From Topomyia yanbarensis (taxonomy: Eukaryota; Arthropoda; Insecta; Diptera; Culicidae), in assembly GCF_030247195.1 (NCBI RefSeq), contig NC_080670.1:162264080-162328079 (forward strand): a stretch of 64,000 nt of DNA, written 5' to 3'. This document shows, piece after piece, positions 19,907-30,909 of this stretch. The position numbers and the translations under genes were made by a program. The notes under the pieces are model-generated. The model was given only the letters and a program-made list of their open reading frames with translations. It had not been told where the DNA came from and searched no databases. The stretch's first letter is position 1, and each line of letters begins with the position of its first letter.

Positions 19907-21540
19907 GAAATGAACCACAACGGCAGCCGATACACGTCGTTCGCCTTTGCTAGTGGAGGGATCGCTGGCAGCGGCGGTGCCCGAGGGGAACTGAGCAGTG
20001 GTAATTTGAGCAGAAAGCTGAGTAGTCCGATGGCAGAGTCGACACAGCTGGACAGCAGCGGTATCCGGGGGAATCTTTACGACAGTCCGGTACATGTTGG
20101 AGTTGGGAAAAGAAGCCTACCTCTCCGTTGCAAAATAGCAGGACAAATTTTAGAAGCAGCTGAACGGCGTCCGGGTCCAGTATGGATCGATTGATTGATC
20201 CTAAGTGAGTTTGCAAGTTTACACGTCCTTTATAGGTTCTAATTCAAGTTTAATTTTGCAGGATTTACACGGATGTTCAGAGCCGAGGATTGGTTAACCG
20301 GTTGGTAAAGAACCACGATAAAACGCAATCGCCGTTAAATAGGAGTCAATCGATGACTAGCCTGTACTCGAAGCCGGGTCAATTTCCTGTGTGGTGGAGG
20401 AGAAATAATTCTTCGATAGCTACCATTGGTTCGGATTTCCCCGTCAGAGAAGTCCGTGTTTCAGGCTGACACAAGGTGGAACATTTTACGGGAGGGATCG
20501 TTGCTCATTCCGGCGGAACCTCATCTGAAGATGGTCCGAACACATAGACACGAGGATAAGATTGATGCGGAAAATAGTGTGATTGCGTCTTCAACAGAAC
20601 TGGATGCCGATTGGATCAAGAAACAATGTAAGGAACTATCGGAGGTTGATTCAGGCGAAGCTGGTACGAAGCAAGCTCGGGAAATTACATACACGGCTTC
20701 GCACCCGTGTCGAGGGTCGACGAATCAGCAGCTACAGACGAAGAAATGTAGTAAAAATAATAAGTTCACTTAGCTCGAGCCTGGTGATGAACACTCCGAA
20801 AGTGGAACACGTAGCGCACCGGCCGGCACGATTAAATGTGGATGTCTCTCGACGCCGGCAACATTGGATGCGACGGTTCCAGTTAGCATGATTGAATCGA
20901 GCAAACCGGCAAAATTAAGTAGGATTGATTCCGCTCCTTTGCCACATATTACGAGAATTGTTCCGGAGTTTCAACTGCTTCTGATGGAATATCCGCCACT
21001 AAAACTAACGTTGTTTAACAAAAAATACAACGTCCATGACATGACGAAACGGTGGTTCGACCCACGTCCACAGACAGTGAAGATAAGGATGATGATGATA
21101 AAGTAGGCGGACGAATCAGTTTCATTAAGCCAAAGGATAAATCGCCTATGCCAAGGTTGTTTTGAAGAGGTTCGAGCGCTCGAAATCATCGTTGATTCTG
21201 AGCTGCTTGAGTGATGATTTTGATGAAGACGAGGAATCGCCTATAGTTACGCCATCGCAGGGTTCATTTTATACGATAGACACCGCGGATGCACCACCGA
21301 AGGTTGAAGAGAAGAAACGGCTTCCGTCCCGACAATGAGCGGTATTTCAGCAATAGTTAACAGCCCGATCAAGGATCCTGGCCTAGGTAACCGAAACCGG
21401 TGGAAAATGTAAAAACGATAGAGCAACCGAAGTAAACCACGGGATTTGCTTTCGGAAGTACAACTGCTACCGTCAGCTCGGCTCCGGTTACAGCACATCA
21501 ATCCGATACATAATTTACGTTTGGGACGCCCACTTAACCG
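19907..21540 (+). pseudogene. decayed FG-nucleoporin-like (possibly Nup153-like) gene copy
   Basis: Starting after a splice acceptor, Ser/Gly-rich coding (NHNGSRYTSFAFASG, LSRKLSSPMAEST, GIRGNLYDSP) shifts frame near 20095 to SPLQNSRTNFRSS and STASGSSMDRLIDPK. It then crosses a 57-nt intron in frame to IYTDVQSRGLVNRLVKNHDK and SPLNRSQSMTSLYSKPG. Later pieces in other frames include SEVDSGEAGTKQ, DDFDEDEESPIVTPSQGSF and VNSPIKDPG, ending in FG motifs (GFAFGSTTATVSSAP, then FTFGTPT at about 21512-21535). FG-repeat nucleoporins line the nuclear pore and bind transport receptors. Nup153 identity is inferred from the N-terminal SP-rich layout and FG tail, not proved. Many frameshifts and stops make it a pseudogene. 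Confidence 0.5.
20205..20261 (+). other. 57-nt intron retained in the pseudogene
   Basis: GTGAGT donor at 20205 and TTTTGCAG acceptor ending at 20261. Splicing joins ...IDPK to IYTDVQ in one frame (AA|G). Its presence shows the copy arose by DNA duplication rather than retrotransposition of mRNA. Confidence 0.7.
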
Positions 21541-22068
21541 TTACTGCTAAAATCATATCATCGGAAATACCACGTATCGTTTTCCTGTGCTTGGATTTCG
21601 GTACGTACGGAATCGGACGGCGTTTATGGCCGATACCATTTTATCGGAAAATAATGCGATTCGAGGTATTAATCACACGCCTACATCAAAAAATTATATA
21701 ATTTGCAACTAATATTTTAAAAAGCCTGACGCTAATAAAAATGTTGAATCAAAAAAATATTGCTGTTTTTGTTTTTATTTGAAAAAAAAGAAAACCCAAA
21801 CGTTTAAAATAAGAAGAAGAAAACGAAAATAATGAGCACGACGATCGCCCGATTTTCTATAGTTCTACATCGGGCTCACGTCGGTCCGATTACGTCGATG
21901 CGTTTGGCATATTTGAAGGTTGACGCGGTTCATGCAAATGGTGCAAAATTGCAGGATATAAACCCGATATCCTGCTCTGATCGGCCCGTTATCGGGCTTA
22001 GTCGGCCCGATCATCGGCCTGATAATCGGGCCGATTGAGCTCTACAAAATTTACTGGGCAAGAGCACA
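21541..22068. other. unassigned stretch with a GC-rich hairpin
   Basis: No gene is recognised. At 21979-22035 the sequence 'gatcggcccgttatc' pairs with 'gataatcgggccgat', flanked by further cggcccgat copies, forming a strong GC-rich hairpin in an otherwise AT-rich setting. It may be the end of another inverted-repeat element. Confidence 0.35.
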
Positions 22069-22076
22069 CTGACGCC

Positions 22077-22336
22077 CAGAGATGCCAGGTACTTTTTTCA
22101 AATGTCTGCAATAATAATTTTAAAAGTCTGGGAAGTACAAAAAATGACAGGAAAGCTAGTGTAACCAAAAGCCTTTATATTCAAAAATCTGCAAATATCT
22201 GCAACAAAACATAAAAATCTGCAAATATCTGCAACCAAACTAGAAAATCTGCAAATATCTGCGTCATCCAAAAAATCTGCAGCTTAAAATAAAAGTCTGC
22301 GAATTTGCAGACTTGTCTGCATATCTGGCATCTCTG
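22077..22336. mobile_element. hAT-type MITE with 8-bp target duplication
   Basis: The 260-bp insert begins CAGAGATGCCAG and ends CTGGCATCTCTG (perfect 12-bp inverted repeat). It is flanked on both sides by the perfect 8-bp direct repeat CTGACGCC (22069-22076 and 22337-22344). An 8-bp duplication and CAGRG-type ends identify the hAT superfamily. The interior contains at least three copies of AATCTGCAAATATCTGCA-like blocks and no transposase. Confidence 0.9.
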
Positions 22337-22344
22337 CTGACGCC

Positions 22345-23499
22345 AAAACTTCGTTGACGGTGGTACACGCATTCTTGAAAGAAGCTTATACAACAGGTAA
22401 AAGAAGCGAAAGAGATAGCATGCTGGGTGCCAACCACATGTTGTGAGAATGGGAATTTATTTCAGCCGACTGCATGCCCCCACCATCATTTCAAGAACGA
22501 ATGAGAAGCGCGATTGACAGATCTGTATGCGTACCGCGCAGTGCAACCAAAAGTACAGATGTTTCTATAAAGCTGCAGATTATTTGAATTGTATAGGTAC
22601 AGATTAAAATGATGTCTAAGGAAACTACAGCATGGTACATATTTTTGGAGATAAAATGGTAAAACAATAGTTTTATTTGACATTTCCAATACCTAGTAAT
22701 ATTGAGAAAGTGTATATAGGATATATAAATTTACGGAAACTGTTTTTCTTTGGTATGTAATACAAATATATTTTGTAATTTGACTACTCCAAACAAATGA
22801 TTTACTGGCGAATGAACTTATTATTGAAACCTTAACAATAGAACAAATGATTTTTGCACTAAGAACTCAGTGTTTTTTATTTATTATTGACGAAAAAATA
22901 AAGCGAGATTGGAAAGGTTGATGTATAAAACACCCAAATTAACCAAATATTATTCAACTAGCAAAACGTTTGCATTAACTTATTGCTGTAAATTTCCGTA
23001 CAAATTTTCTGAAAAAGTAGTGAGATTTTTTTATTCCCGGTAAATAATATAGAATGTGGCATCACTGGTGCCAGCTTATTTTAGTTTCTCTTTGCTGCTC
23101 AGCAGCGAGAGGGGAATGGGTGTCGCAGCTCTCCAACGTGCAATGTTGCATCCGAAGTTTTGTATCACAACAGAGCAAAACTTTCTCTTTTGCTCACCGA
23201 AAAAAATCGCGGCGGCCATGTTTAACTCCACAATTTGGTCATCGATGACCAATTGTTGAGCAATGTTGAATTTCGAAACACGCCTAATAATAAGTTTGCT
23301 TGATTTATTGTTCAATTTGGGAGATTTGAAGAAATTTTCAAGAAAGAACCAAACACTGGAGAAGATTACGCAGTCAAAATTATTTTTATTCGTTTTGGAA
23401 TAAAACTAGCTTCCAGATAGGCGTGCACTAGGTCTCTCTCTTGACTTCAACTTTAAAAGTCTTTTACCCCGACTCGCTCTCAGCTCGGCGAGTCGTTCG
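22345..23499. other. unassigned stretch upstream of the gene promoter
   Basis: No coding region recognised. From about 23430 the composition becomes more CpG-rich as the promoter at 23502 is approached. A TATA box at the proper distance from 23502 was not seen. Confidence 0.3.
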
Positions 23500-23534
23500 T
23501 CAGTCAGAATCGAACGTTGTTCGTAGTTGGACGC
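23500..23534 (+). promoter_or_regulatory. Inr + DPE core promoter
   Basis: TCAGTC at 23500-23505 matches the arthropod initiator (TCAKTY), placing A+1 at 23502. GGACG at 23529-23533 is a perfect RGWYV downstream promoter element beginning exactly at +28, the spacing required for DPE function. No TATA box is evident, as usual for DPE promoters. It faces the coding exon at 24902 with a leader of about 1.4 kb. Confidence 0.6.
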
Positions 23535-24901
23535 GTACGCAGCACCAATTAGAATATTATTTTTACAAGTTCTTTGCATCAGAAAGAAGATACAATTGAA
23601 TTTTATGTTGGTTCAGATAGTTCAAGTAGATAATATTCTCCGCAGGCGGGCGTGATACTGACTTGCTCCAACTATTTTAGCTTTTTGTTTGCAAAACTCA
23701 CGTGAACTAGTGCGTTGGAAGTGTACATCAATTTACATTATAGTCCTCGGTAACAACGAATCAGCCTCTCCCTGGTCAGGATCAATTGACAGGACGAAAC
23801 CGAACACAGTCAATCAGGGCTAATGCGAGTGTGTGTGTTGGTAATCAGAGCCTGCTGCATCAGCTCAACACAAGGCTCGTAAACCCACCATCGGACGGAG
23901 CAAGGCTGGAAGCGAGAGACAAAACGCACACATCCGGTCCGCTGCTGCGCTCACCGACTCCAGAGGTCGGAAATGTGATTTCGTGGGCCAGAACGACGGC
24001 GAACGGTCAAACTTGAAACAAGAAAAAAAAACCTGCCGACGAAAGTGTAGCCCTCGGGACTTGCTTATTTTTTTTGCGTTATCAGTCGGATAGCGAAACG
24101 GTGAGATAAGATTTATTTTTGCGTGTGCATTTTTCGCTTTCTCGACAAAGGTGTGAATTAACAGCAACAGTCTGCCTGCTGCACTGCGTTTGCACAAACA
24201 TCAGCAAAGCAAACGTGAACGTCGCTGGTCGTGAAGGGGCTTAGAAACGAACGAAATAACACATATACCGAGGCTGCGTGCAAAGCAAAAGGCAGCTCAG
24301 TGCGCGCGACGAGGAGGCTGCGAAAGAAACAGGAAAAAGGAATTGCTATAGTGTGAGTGTTGCAAGAAATAAGTGGCAGCAGCAACAGCGTTGAGCGCTG
24401 GCTCTTGAAATTTCGCGATTGATTCAAAATTGTGCAGCCTAAGGTTTTCGATTTGTAAACAAAACGATTTGACAAGTCTTCCCGTGCAATAATTGCCCTG
24501 ATTGATTAAACTGGAATTGAGGGGGCCCTTTTGCCCGTTGGGGGTTTTAATCGAAACGATTCCTCATTTTTTTCGCGTAGATGTTTCCTCCGCCGAGTGT
24601 AAGAGTGTGTTTACATTGGAGCTCGCCTTGGAAATTACCATAAGTCCGGACAACGTTTGAGCAGAATATAATAGTGTGGTTGCAGTGTGTACAAAGAAGC
24701 AATAATATCAGCAGGTATCCAAGTGCCAAAAGTTAGCCCACCGCATCAAAACCGTTTTTCGAATGTTTTGATTTTTTTTTCTTGTCTCGTCTGAAGAAGA
24801 GTGGTGTGTGGATTGAGTAATACCGGCGGTAAACAAGTGAAGTGCAAATAACGGTGACAACGGAGACGAATACGACAACAACAACAACGGCTACGGTGAA
24901 G
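23502..24901 (+). other. 5' leader (untranslated) of the gene starting at 24902
   Basis: The region between the core promoter and the ATG is GC-richer than its surroundings and holds CAACAACAACAACGG-type simple repeats near the start codon, typical of insect leaders. Several short upstream ATG frames are present. A leader intron cannot be excluded. The true extent is inferred from the promoter position only. Confidence 0.4.
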
Positions 24902-25032
24902 ATGTTACTGCCGGAAGGTTTCCGACACGTCGGTGATGGTCGCCTGGATGTGGACGACACCCGGCTGCAGCAGCTGCGGGTCCAGCAGGATCTGGCCGAG
25001 ATCTACGACATCGAGGAGAGCTGGTTTGCAAA
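24902..25032 (+). CDS. first coding exon of an unidentified host gene
   Basis: The ATG (context GTGAAGATGT) opens MLLPEGFRHVGDGRLDVDDT, followed by RLQQLRVQQDLAEIYDIEES and WFAK. The exon ends in phase 2 immediately before a perfect donor GTAAGT at 25033. Codon use is markedly GC-biased at third positions (CTG, CAG, GTC, ATC), unlike all transposon frames in the window, which points to a selected host gene. The peptide is acidic and has a short Q/L-rich helix-like stretch. I do not recognise the family. No later exon could be identified in the remaining 39 kb, so the first intron is probably very long. Frame-matching GTG upstream (24842) is not needed, and ATG 24902 is the chosen start. Confidence 0.65.
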
Positions 25033-26360
25033 GTAAGTGGCGTGGGAAAGATTTCTGTCTGGTATTACATAAATCTCGACCAGGAGTCTACGGATGATTG
25101 CGATTTTAGGAGGGTTTAAATTTATGTATATCATTGTAATTTTTCATCCTCAAACTTTATGAAATAGTGGAGTAAAAAAATTGTGAGAGTAGATTGTACT
25201 TTCGAAACCTGTTTGAATCAGATTAGGGTATAAAACTCAGGGTATAACTGTAATTAAATGTAATACTCATACTGACGTCTTTCGGTACAACAGTGATTCA
25301 AGTAAAACCTTGAATGTAACGTCCGTCTAAAGAAATACATAGTCGTATTTTATGCAAAAGCAAATGAATATAAAATTTGCCCAGTAAGAATCATTTCATT
25401 TTAACGAAATGTACACTGATGATCAAATGCATGTTTTATACGAATCGAAACATTTTTCAATGGAAACGCCAAAGGCCAATTGCAACGTTTTGCAGAAAAC
25501 AACTTCGGAAATTCTACAGTCTGTTCAGAAGTAACCTATCATTTAGAGGATCTGTTCAAAGTATCAATTTACAAAAAGGCCAATATTTATAGTTGTACAA
25601 CAATTTATTGCTGCTCTGCTTCATTTCAAACTAGGGCGGGGATAAAGAAACCGCTTATGAATCCTTATTTTTCTTCTGCGAGCAAAAAAAAAACTAACTT
25701 GTAACATTATATATATAATCTTCTTAGCTGACAGAATACAGAAACTTGCAACTCAGCAGCTTAAACCATCTGCTTCCACTTCTAATGTTCGTGTTGCGAG
25801 CGAATTTGCTGTGCTTGTCCGTTGGTCCCTTGTCGATTGCTTTTGCTTTGCTATGTACATATCCATTGATATAAGGAGCCAAGCAGGTTGGCAGGTGGTC
25901 ATCAGGATGCTTTGCATCTTTGCATTTTGTTTCGGATTTGCTTGAGTGATACACGGCGAGCAACAGTGCAGCGCCCAAAGATTCTATAAGGAGATGAGGG
26001 CTTTCGTTTGCATTTTTTTTCTCACGTTGTCAATGTTACTTTTGGTTATTTTTGCAACCCTTCGAGACATTAACTGTGGTAAAGGCTGTCCTTTGCGAAA
26101 GATATTAGCGTTGGATTAAGGCCTGGAAGCTTTTCATTTTAATCTTTGCTAGTTTTTTGTGCGTTGGGACCCAAGAAGAGCCATGATCTTGAATGTTCAA
26201 ATTACATTGAAATTTTATTTTCGAAGCAAAATGCGTACTCTTGATCAAGGAGCACGTGGTGCTATAAAATTTGTTTCCTTTGAGCAACGTGATTCGTCAA
26301 AAATGCGATATTTATTGGAGGAAATTTGTGCAATACTAAATCCCTAATGAGATCAGACTT
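25033..26360 (+). other. start of the long first intron
   Basis: After the GTAAGT donor the DNA is AT-rich and non-coding, with no repeat or RNA gene recognised. Confidence 0.45.
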
Positions 26361-26364
26361 TTTT

Positions 26365-27660
26365 GGCTGTACATTTTGATCTTTTTTGGCTGTATATTTT
26401 GAAATTTTCTTAAAACATTAAAACTTACTTTATAATCTTCCACTTAATTCTAGTTTTTCAAATCTTCTAATTTTCTGATCTTCTAAACCTTCTCAATATT
26501 CTTCTCAATTTTCTCAAATTCTTTAATCATTCTAATATTCTAAATCCTTTGTCTTCCATATCTTTCAATTTTAATTTTAGCTTTCAAAACTGTCCAAATC
26601 TTTTAAATCATTTATGTCTTCCAAGTCTTTTAACCTTTTCAATCTTCTATGATTTTTAAATCTTTCCTGTCTTCTAGATCTTTTAGATTTTCCAAATGTT
26701 CAAAATCTGCTAAATATTAAAAAAAAAATTCTGCATCCATATGTTCTTTTTAATTTTCTAAGTCTTTTGAATTCTCTTTATTCTCTAAAATATCAATCTT
26801 CAAAATCCATTGAACTTCTTTAACCATTCTTCTACATAACTTAATTTTTTTAAGTATTTTTATTCTTTTCAATTTTTCAGGTCTTCCAAATTTTCTAAAT
26901 CTTCTAACCATTATAAATTTTTAAATCTTCTACATAAAATGATGTAGATGTCTTCTAGTATTATATCTTTTTAATCTCAAAAATCTCAATCTTCACAATC
27001 TGCTGAGTTTTGGATAAAATTTCCAAGTTTTCTATATATGTATGTTGCATATTTTTAAGTGTTCTGAACCTCCCGAATCTTCTAAACTCTACAATCCTTT
27101 GAAATCCCTTAAAACTGTTAAATATGTTGAATTTTCTGAGCTAACCTTTTAAGTTTTCTACATCTTCCAAATCTTTGAAATCTGCCGGATCTTTTTTTAT
27201 AACTTCCAAGCTCTTAAGATGCCCTAAATATTCAAATTTTTTAGTTCTTGCAAAGTATCTAAATATTCAAAATCTAAATAGTCTTAATCTCTTTAACCCT
27301 CTAAGTTCTTTAGGTTTCCTTTTCCTTTTTTAATTCATCTAAGTCATCTAATGCTTCCTATTCACTGTTTTTTAAATTATCCTTCCTAATGTTCTACGTC
27401 TTCTCAGTCCTCGAAATCATCTGGAATGTTTCATTTATCTTTCTTTGTCCTCTGTAGCAAGGATCTTTTAAATGCTAGTATTTTCAATAAAATTAATCTT
27501 TGTAAATGAAATCAGAGTAACTTTTTAATGTCTTAAAATAGGTCATCCAAAATTTGCACTCATCTGAAATTGTAGGAAATCTTTCTAAATGAAACTATAT
27601 CTTCAACTTTCTTGAAACCATTTAAATATTTCTAGCCTTTTTTAAATTTTCTGAAATCCA
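26365..27660. repeat. degenerate TTCTAAATC-type low-complexity block
   Basis: About 1.3 kb is made of loosely repeated pyrimidine-rich words such as 'aatcttctaa', 'ttctaaatctt' and 'ttcaaatcttt' without a fixed period. It reads as a heavily decayed simple satellite. No coding signal. Confidence 0.65.
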
Positions 27661-27765
27661 CTCAAATATTATTTATTTGTGTGTGTTTTTCGTCTATTTG
27701 CCCCGAGTTGATGCGTTAGCTTAACTGAGCCTAGAGTAACTTTTTTTATATTTACACAGGTATCA
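27661..27765. repeat. direct repeat, left copy (partner 33180-33285)
   Basis: This roughly 100-bp block ('cactcaaat', 'gtctatttgccc', 'gatgcgttagcttaactg', 'tatatttaca') matches 33180-33285 in the same orientation with many substitutions. Together they bracket the cluster of Jockey/R1-type fragments. Confidence 0.45.
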
Positions 27766-28950
27766 TCTTCGCTGCCTGTGTTTAGCAGCTTCCCGCTCTC
27801 GAGATACCCAACGGCAATGACAGATGCTCCGGCATCTCATCTCATCCTCGTAGAAAACAGAAGCCTTCCTGGATTCGTTTAATGCCATCATGGAAGGCGG
27901 GTCCCTCCCTAAGTAATGGAAACTGGCCCATATTGTATCTATCACCAAAAAGCCAGTGCTCCCATGCCCTTAGTCACTTCTAACCGATCAGCTTGCTGGC
28001 ATGTACCGCGAAATCCCTGAAAAGGAAAGCTAACCGGTGATTGACCACGTAGCTGGGAGACCATAAACTTCTCGACCCACGACAATTCGCCTTCCGAAAG
28101 GAACTCGGAACAGGAACAATGCCAAGCCTCCTAGCCAGCATCGCCATCCTGGCAAAAGCCTACAACACAGTGTGGCATGAAGGCGTACTTCAACATGTCA
28201 AAAGTTGGGGTAGGCAGGATAACCTCGGCATCTTCATCCATAACTATCTCACAAACCGCCGCTTCCAGGTCTGCGTAGGCGGAACATTATCCCAGGAGTT
28301 CTATGAGACCAACTACATGGTTCAATACTAGCCGTGACACTATTCCGTGTTAGGATGAGCTCGTTTTGTGCTGCGCTACCCAGAGGCGTCTACGTATTCG
28401 TCTACGCGAACGACATCATCCTGGTAGTCCCGGGTAAAACGATTCCACACACCTGGCTATCACTCAAGGCGGCCGTCAACTCGTGATCAATAAACCTCAA
28501 AAACGTTGGCGTCCCTTTCCGAAAGCAACCAGCCGTTCTCGGAATCACCCTCGTCAGAAAACTAACGGCCATCCTTCCAACGTCTTAAAATGGACTGCGA
28601 GAGCAAAAAGTGACTGCTCTCCCCCTACTCAAAAACAAACAGAACAGTACTGAATGCCGGACGATCCCTCATACACAGTAAAATCTTCCACGGGATCGAA
28701 CTGACATGTCGAAACCTAGAAGAGGTTTCCATTATTCATTATTCCACGGAGTGATGCGGGTATCCTCCAGACTACTACCAAGCACCCCTGTCGAAGCAGC
28801 CTGTGTCCAGACCGGAATATTACGCAGCCGCTGGGAAGCAACCAGGCTAGTTCTCAAACGGGCACTGAACTTCCTCGAGAAGACTTCAGATGACGAATGC
28901 CTCCTACTTACTCTGCCAATCATCGCCCAGCCTCACCGTGTGTAAGACCA
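27766..28950 (+). pseudogene. Jockey/R1-type reverse transcriptase remnant
   Basis: Plus-strand frames in broken order read FNAIMEGGSLPK, WKLAHIVSITKKPVLP, LAKAYNTVWHEGVLQHVKSWG, NLGIFIHNYLTNRRFQV, ALPRGVYVFVYANDIILVV and a C-terminal CVQTGILRSRWEATRLVLKR, FLEKTSDDECLLL. These are the successive blocks of a non-LTR reverse transcriptase. The catalytic YADD reads YAND. There are many stops and frame changes, so it is dead. The 5' part is missing. Confidence 0.65.
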
Positions 28951-29570
28951 CGGGCTGGTATGACCGTCGACGTTGGTCTCAACATTTTCAACCGTGTGGT
29001 ATCCGGTGGTGGCTGAAATCTCTCGCAGTATTTCAGCAAAGAATCGACCCACTGGGTTTCTGTTCCCAATGTCGTAAGAGGCGACTAACAACAGCTGTGT
29101 CGTCGAATGGTGAGATAACATGGTAATCACAAGTTTCCTATCTTATACCTCCACGTGAGTCTATCCATGACATATGATCGTTAGACCGGCGTCGCTATCA
29201 GCCTTCTATCAGCGAAGACTAATTAGTCTCTACTTCTGTTGTAGTATCGAAATGAGAGGGTACCAACGGGTGCGCCTCAAAACCCGTACCGTAAAACTTA
29301 TGCACCAATACAAGGTGTGACGCGACCCGTTACAAATGATGAATGGCGAGTGGGGAGGGGGCATCAATACGAATCCCACCCCAACGTAAAACTAGGACTG
29401 GAATCCGAAGTGATGACAAATACCTAGCCGCGCACGTAGCCTGTGGGGCACCAGGACGCACCTCACTGTATTTTTGCCCTTACCCTGTCAAGCGGGGCTC
29501 TGACAGGGTTGACTTTCTTTCCCTAGCTATTCGTGGGAACAAACGGAAAATACTAAGAACACTGTAAACA
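28951..29570 (+). other. presumed 3'/5' untranslated junction between two non-LTR copies
   Basis: No frame is convincing. The stretch lies between the reverse transcriptase remnant and the next element's ORF1 and probably includes the 3' end of the first and the leader of the second. A conspicuous 'atgtcgtaagaggcgactaa' block sits at about 29070. Confidence 0.35.
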
Positions 29571-30590
29571 TGAGTTTTTTAGGAGATTTCGGTGATGGAG
29601 GTGGAAGAGGAGAAGGATTGCGCGGAAATCAAACTTGAAGAGCTGCTGAATAGTAGTTCGTTGGAGGATGTTGTGCCCTGCACTTCCTCCATTCTCAACT
29701 CTCCAGATAGAGACGAGGATCGGACAGTGACCAAGGAGGACACAGATCAGTCCAGCGCAGCACACGGTGGGTTGAAGGGCTCCGAGAATAAAATAAGAGG
29801 AACAGGAAGAACTCGTCATTTAAGCTGGGCGGCGAAGAAACGCTATGTGCTGAGAAACGGCCACAATTCCGTTGAAGCCGTGTTTGGCAAATATCCCAAA
29901 AGGGAAGGCGCCATCCAAGCGACAGCGTTCGACGGACACGGAGTCGCCGAACAACAGCCGGTGCAGGAAGAAACCGCAACAGAAAAAGATCTAGCGTCTC
30001 AAGATCCTAAACAGACACTAAAAACTGAACAGCGCCCAACTTTCAGCGAAGTCGAATTCGATGGCCATCATTCCGATTGGGTACCCTGCAAATACCCTCA
30101 GCCATGAACAGCTGAATGCCACTCGATGCGTCATGGAGCAGAACTCAAGCAATACGAGACCCAAGTTTAGGAAGTGCACCTAGGGTATCCCTAAATCGCA
30201 TGTGTAGACAAAGATACAGCTAAGTGGCTGCAGGATGCCACAGCTGCGATCCAGCCCTGGGAAGGCTTTGAAGCGTCGCAGATTCCAAAACAAGCGCTTT
30301 TCATCGGGTATTTCCCCGACAGCATCGACAGGTCCGATGGGAACATCCTACGCCTGATGCAGAATTAGAACGACAATTTCCGCACAGAATGCTGGAGGGT
30401 CGTGAAGAGACTTACGGTCCTCAAAACGGGAGAGCTCCTGTTGGCGGTAGATGCGACTTCAGTGAAACTGATAACCTCCCAATACAACCAGCTGAATTAC
30501 GTATCCGGAAAGGCTAGATTGCGCTAGTTGAATGGGCCCCGGTCTTCGCCGAAGGTAGAAGTTCTAGGCAAGTATGGCCTGTAAAAGCTC
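29571..30590 (+). pseudogene. Jockey-type ORF1 (gag-like)
   Basis: An acidic N-terminus (EEEKDCAEIKLEELLNSSSL) is followed by RTRHLSWAAKKRYVLRNGHN, a block of the type found in Jockey-group ORF1 proteins. The first frame ends at 30107. After a short gap the coding resumes as CVDKDTAKWLQDATAAIQPW, SQIPKQALFIGYFPDSIDRS, FRTECWRVVKRLTVLKTGEL and YNQLNYVSGKARLR. Zinc knuckles, usual for the group, are not seen. It would bind element RNA, but stops and frameshifts disable it. Confidence 0.55.
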
Positions 30591-30909
30591 CTGTGGGTGA
30601 CCCAACACGGATTATCTCACGACGGACTTCTGATCATACCAAGCCAACGGCAGCAACGGTAACGAGTACATCGGTAGTAGCCCACACAAAAGCACCCTAT
30701 CGTATGCGGCTCATGAACTGATACACAAGAAGAGGATCGAAAATCACCTATATGCCTACAGGTGCGCAAACGGCAAGAGCCGCAGTAAATTCTGGGTCAA
30801 AAAAGGCCACTGTAACGTCGAGCAGCACACAGCCTGTGATTAGGTCGGTACAAGAAGGAGGACGAAGCATTGGCCTCCCCAAAATCGACGGTGAAGCAAC
30901 ACCGAAAAA

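Noticed and set aside
24842..24901. Start of the host gene at an upstream in-frame GTG
   Set aside because: GTG is not a usual nuclear start; the Thr-rich stretch is leader simple repeat, and ATG 24902 is available.
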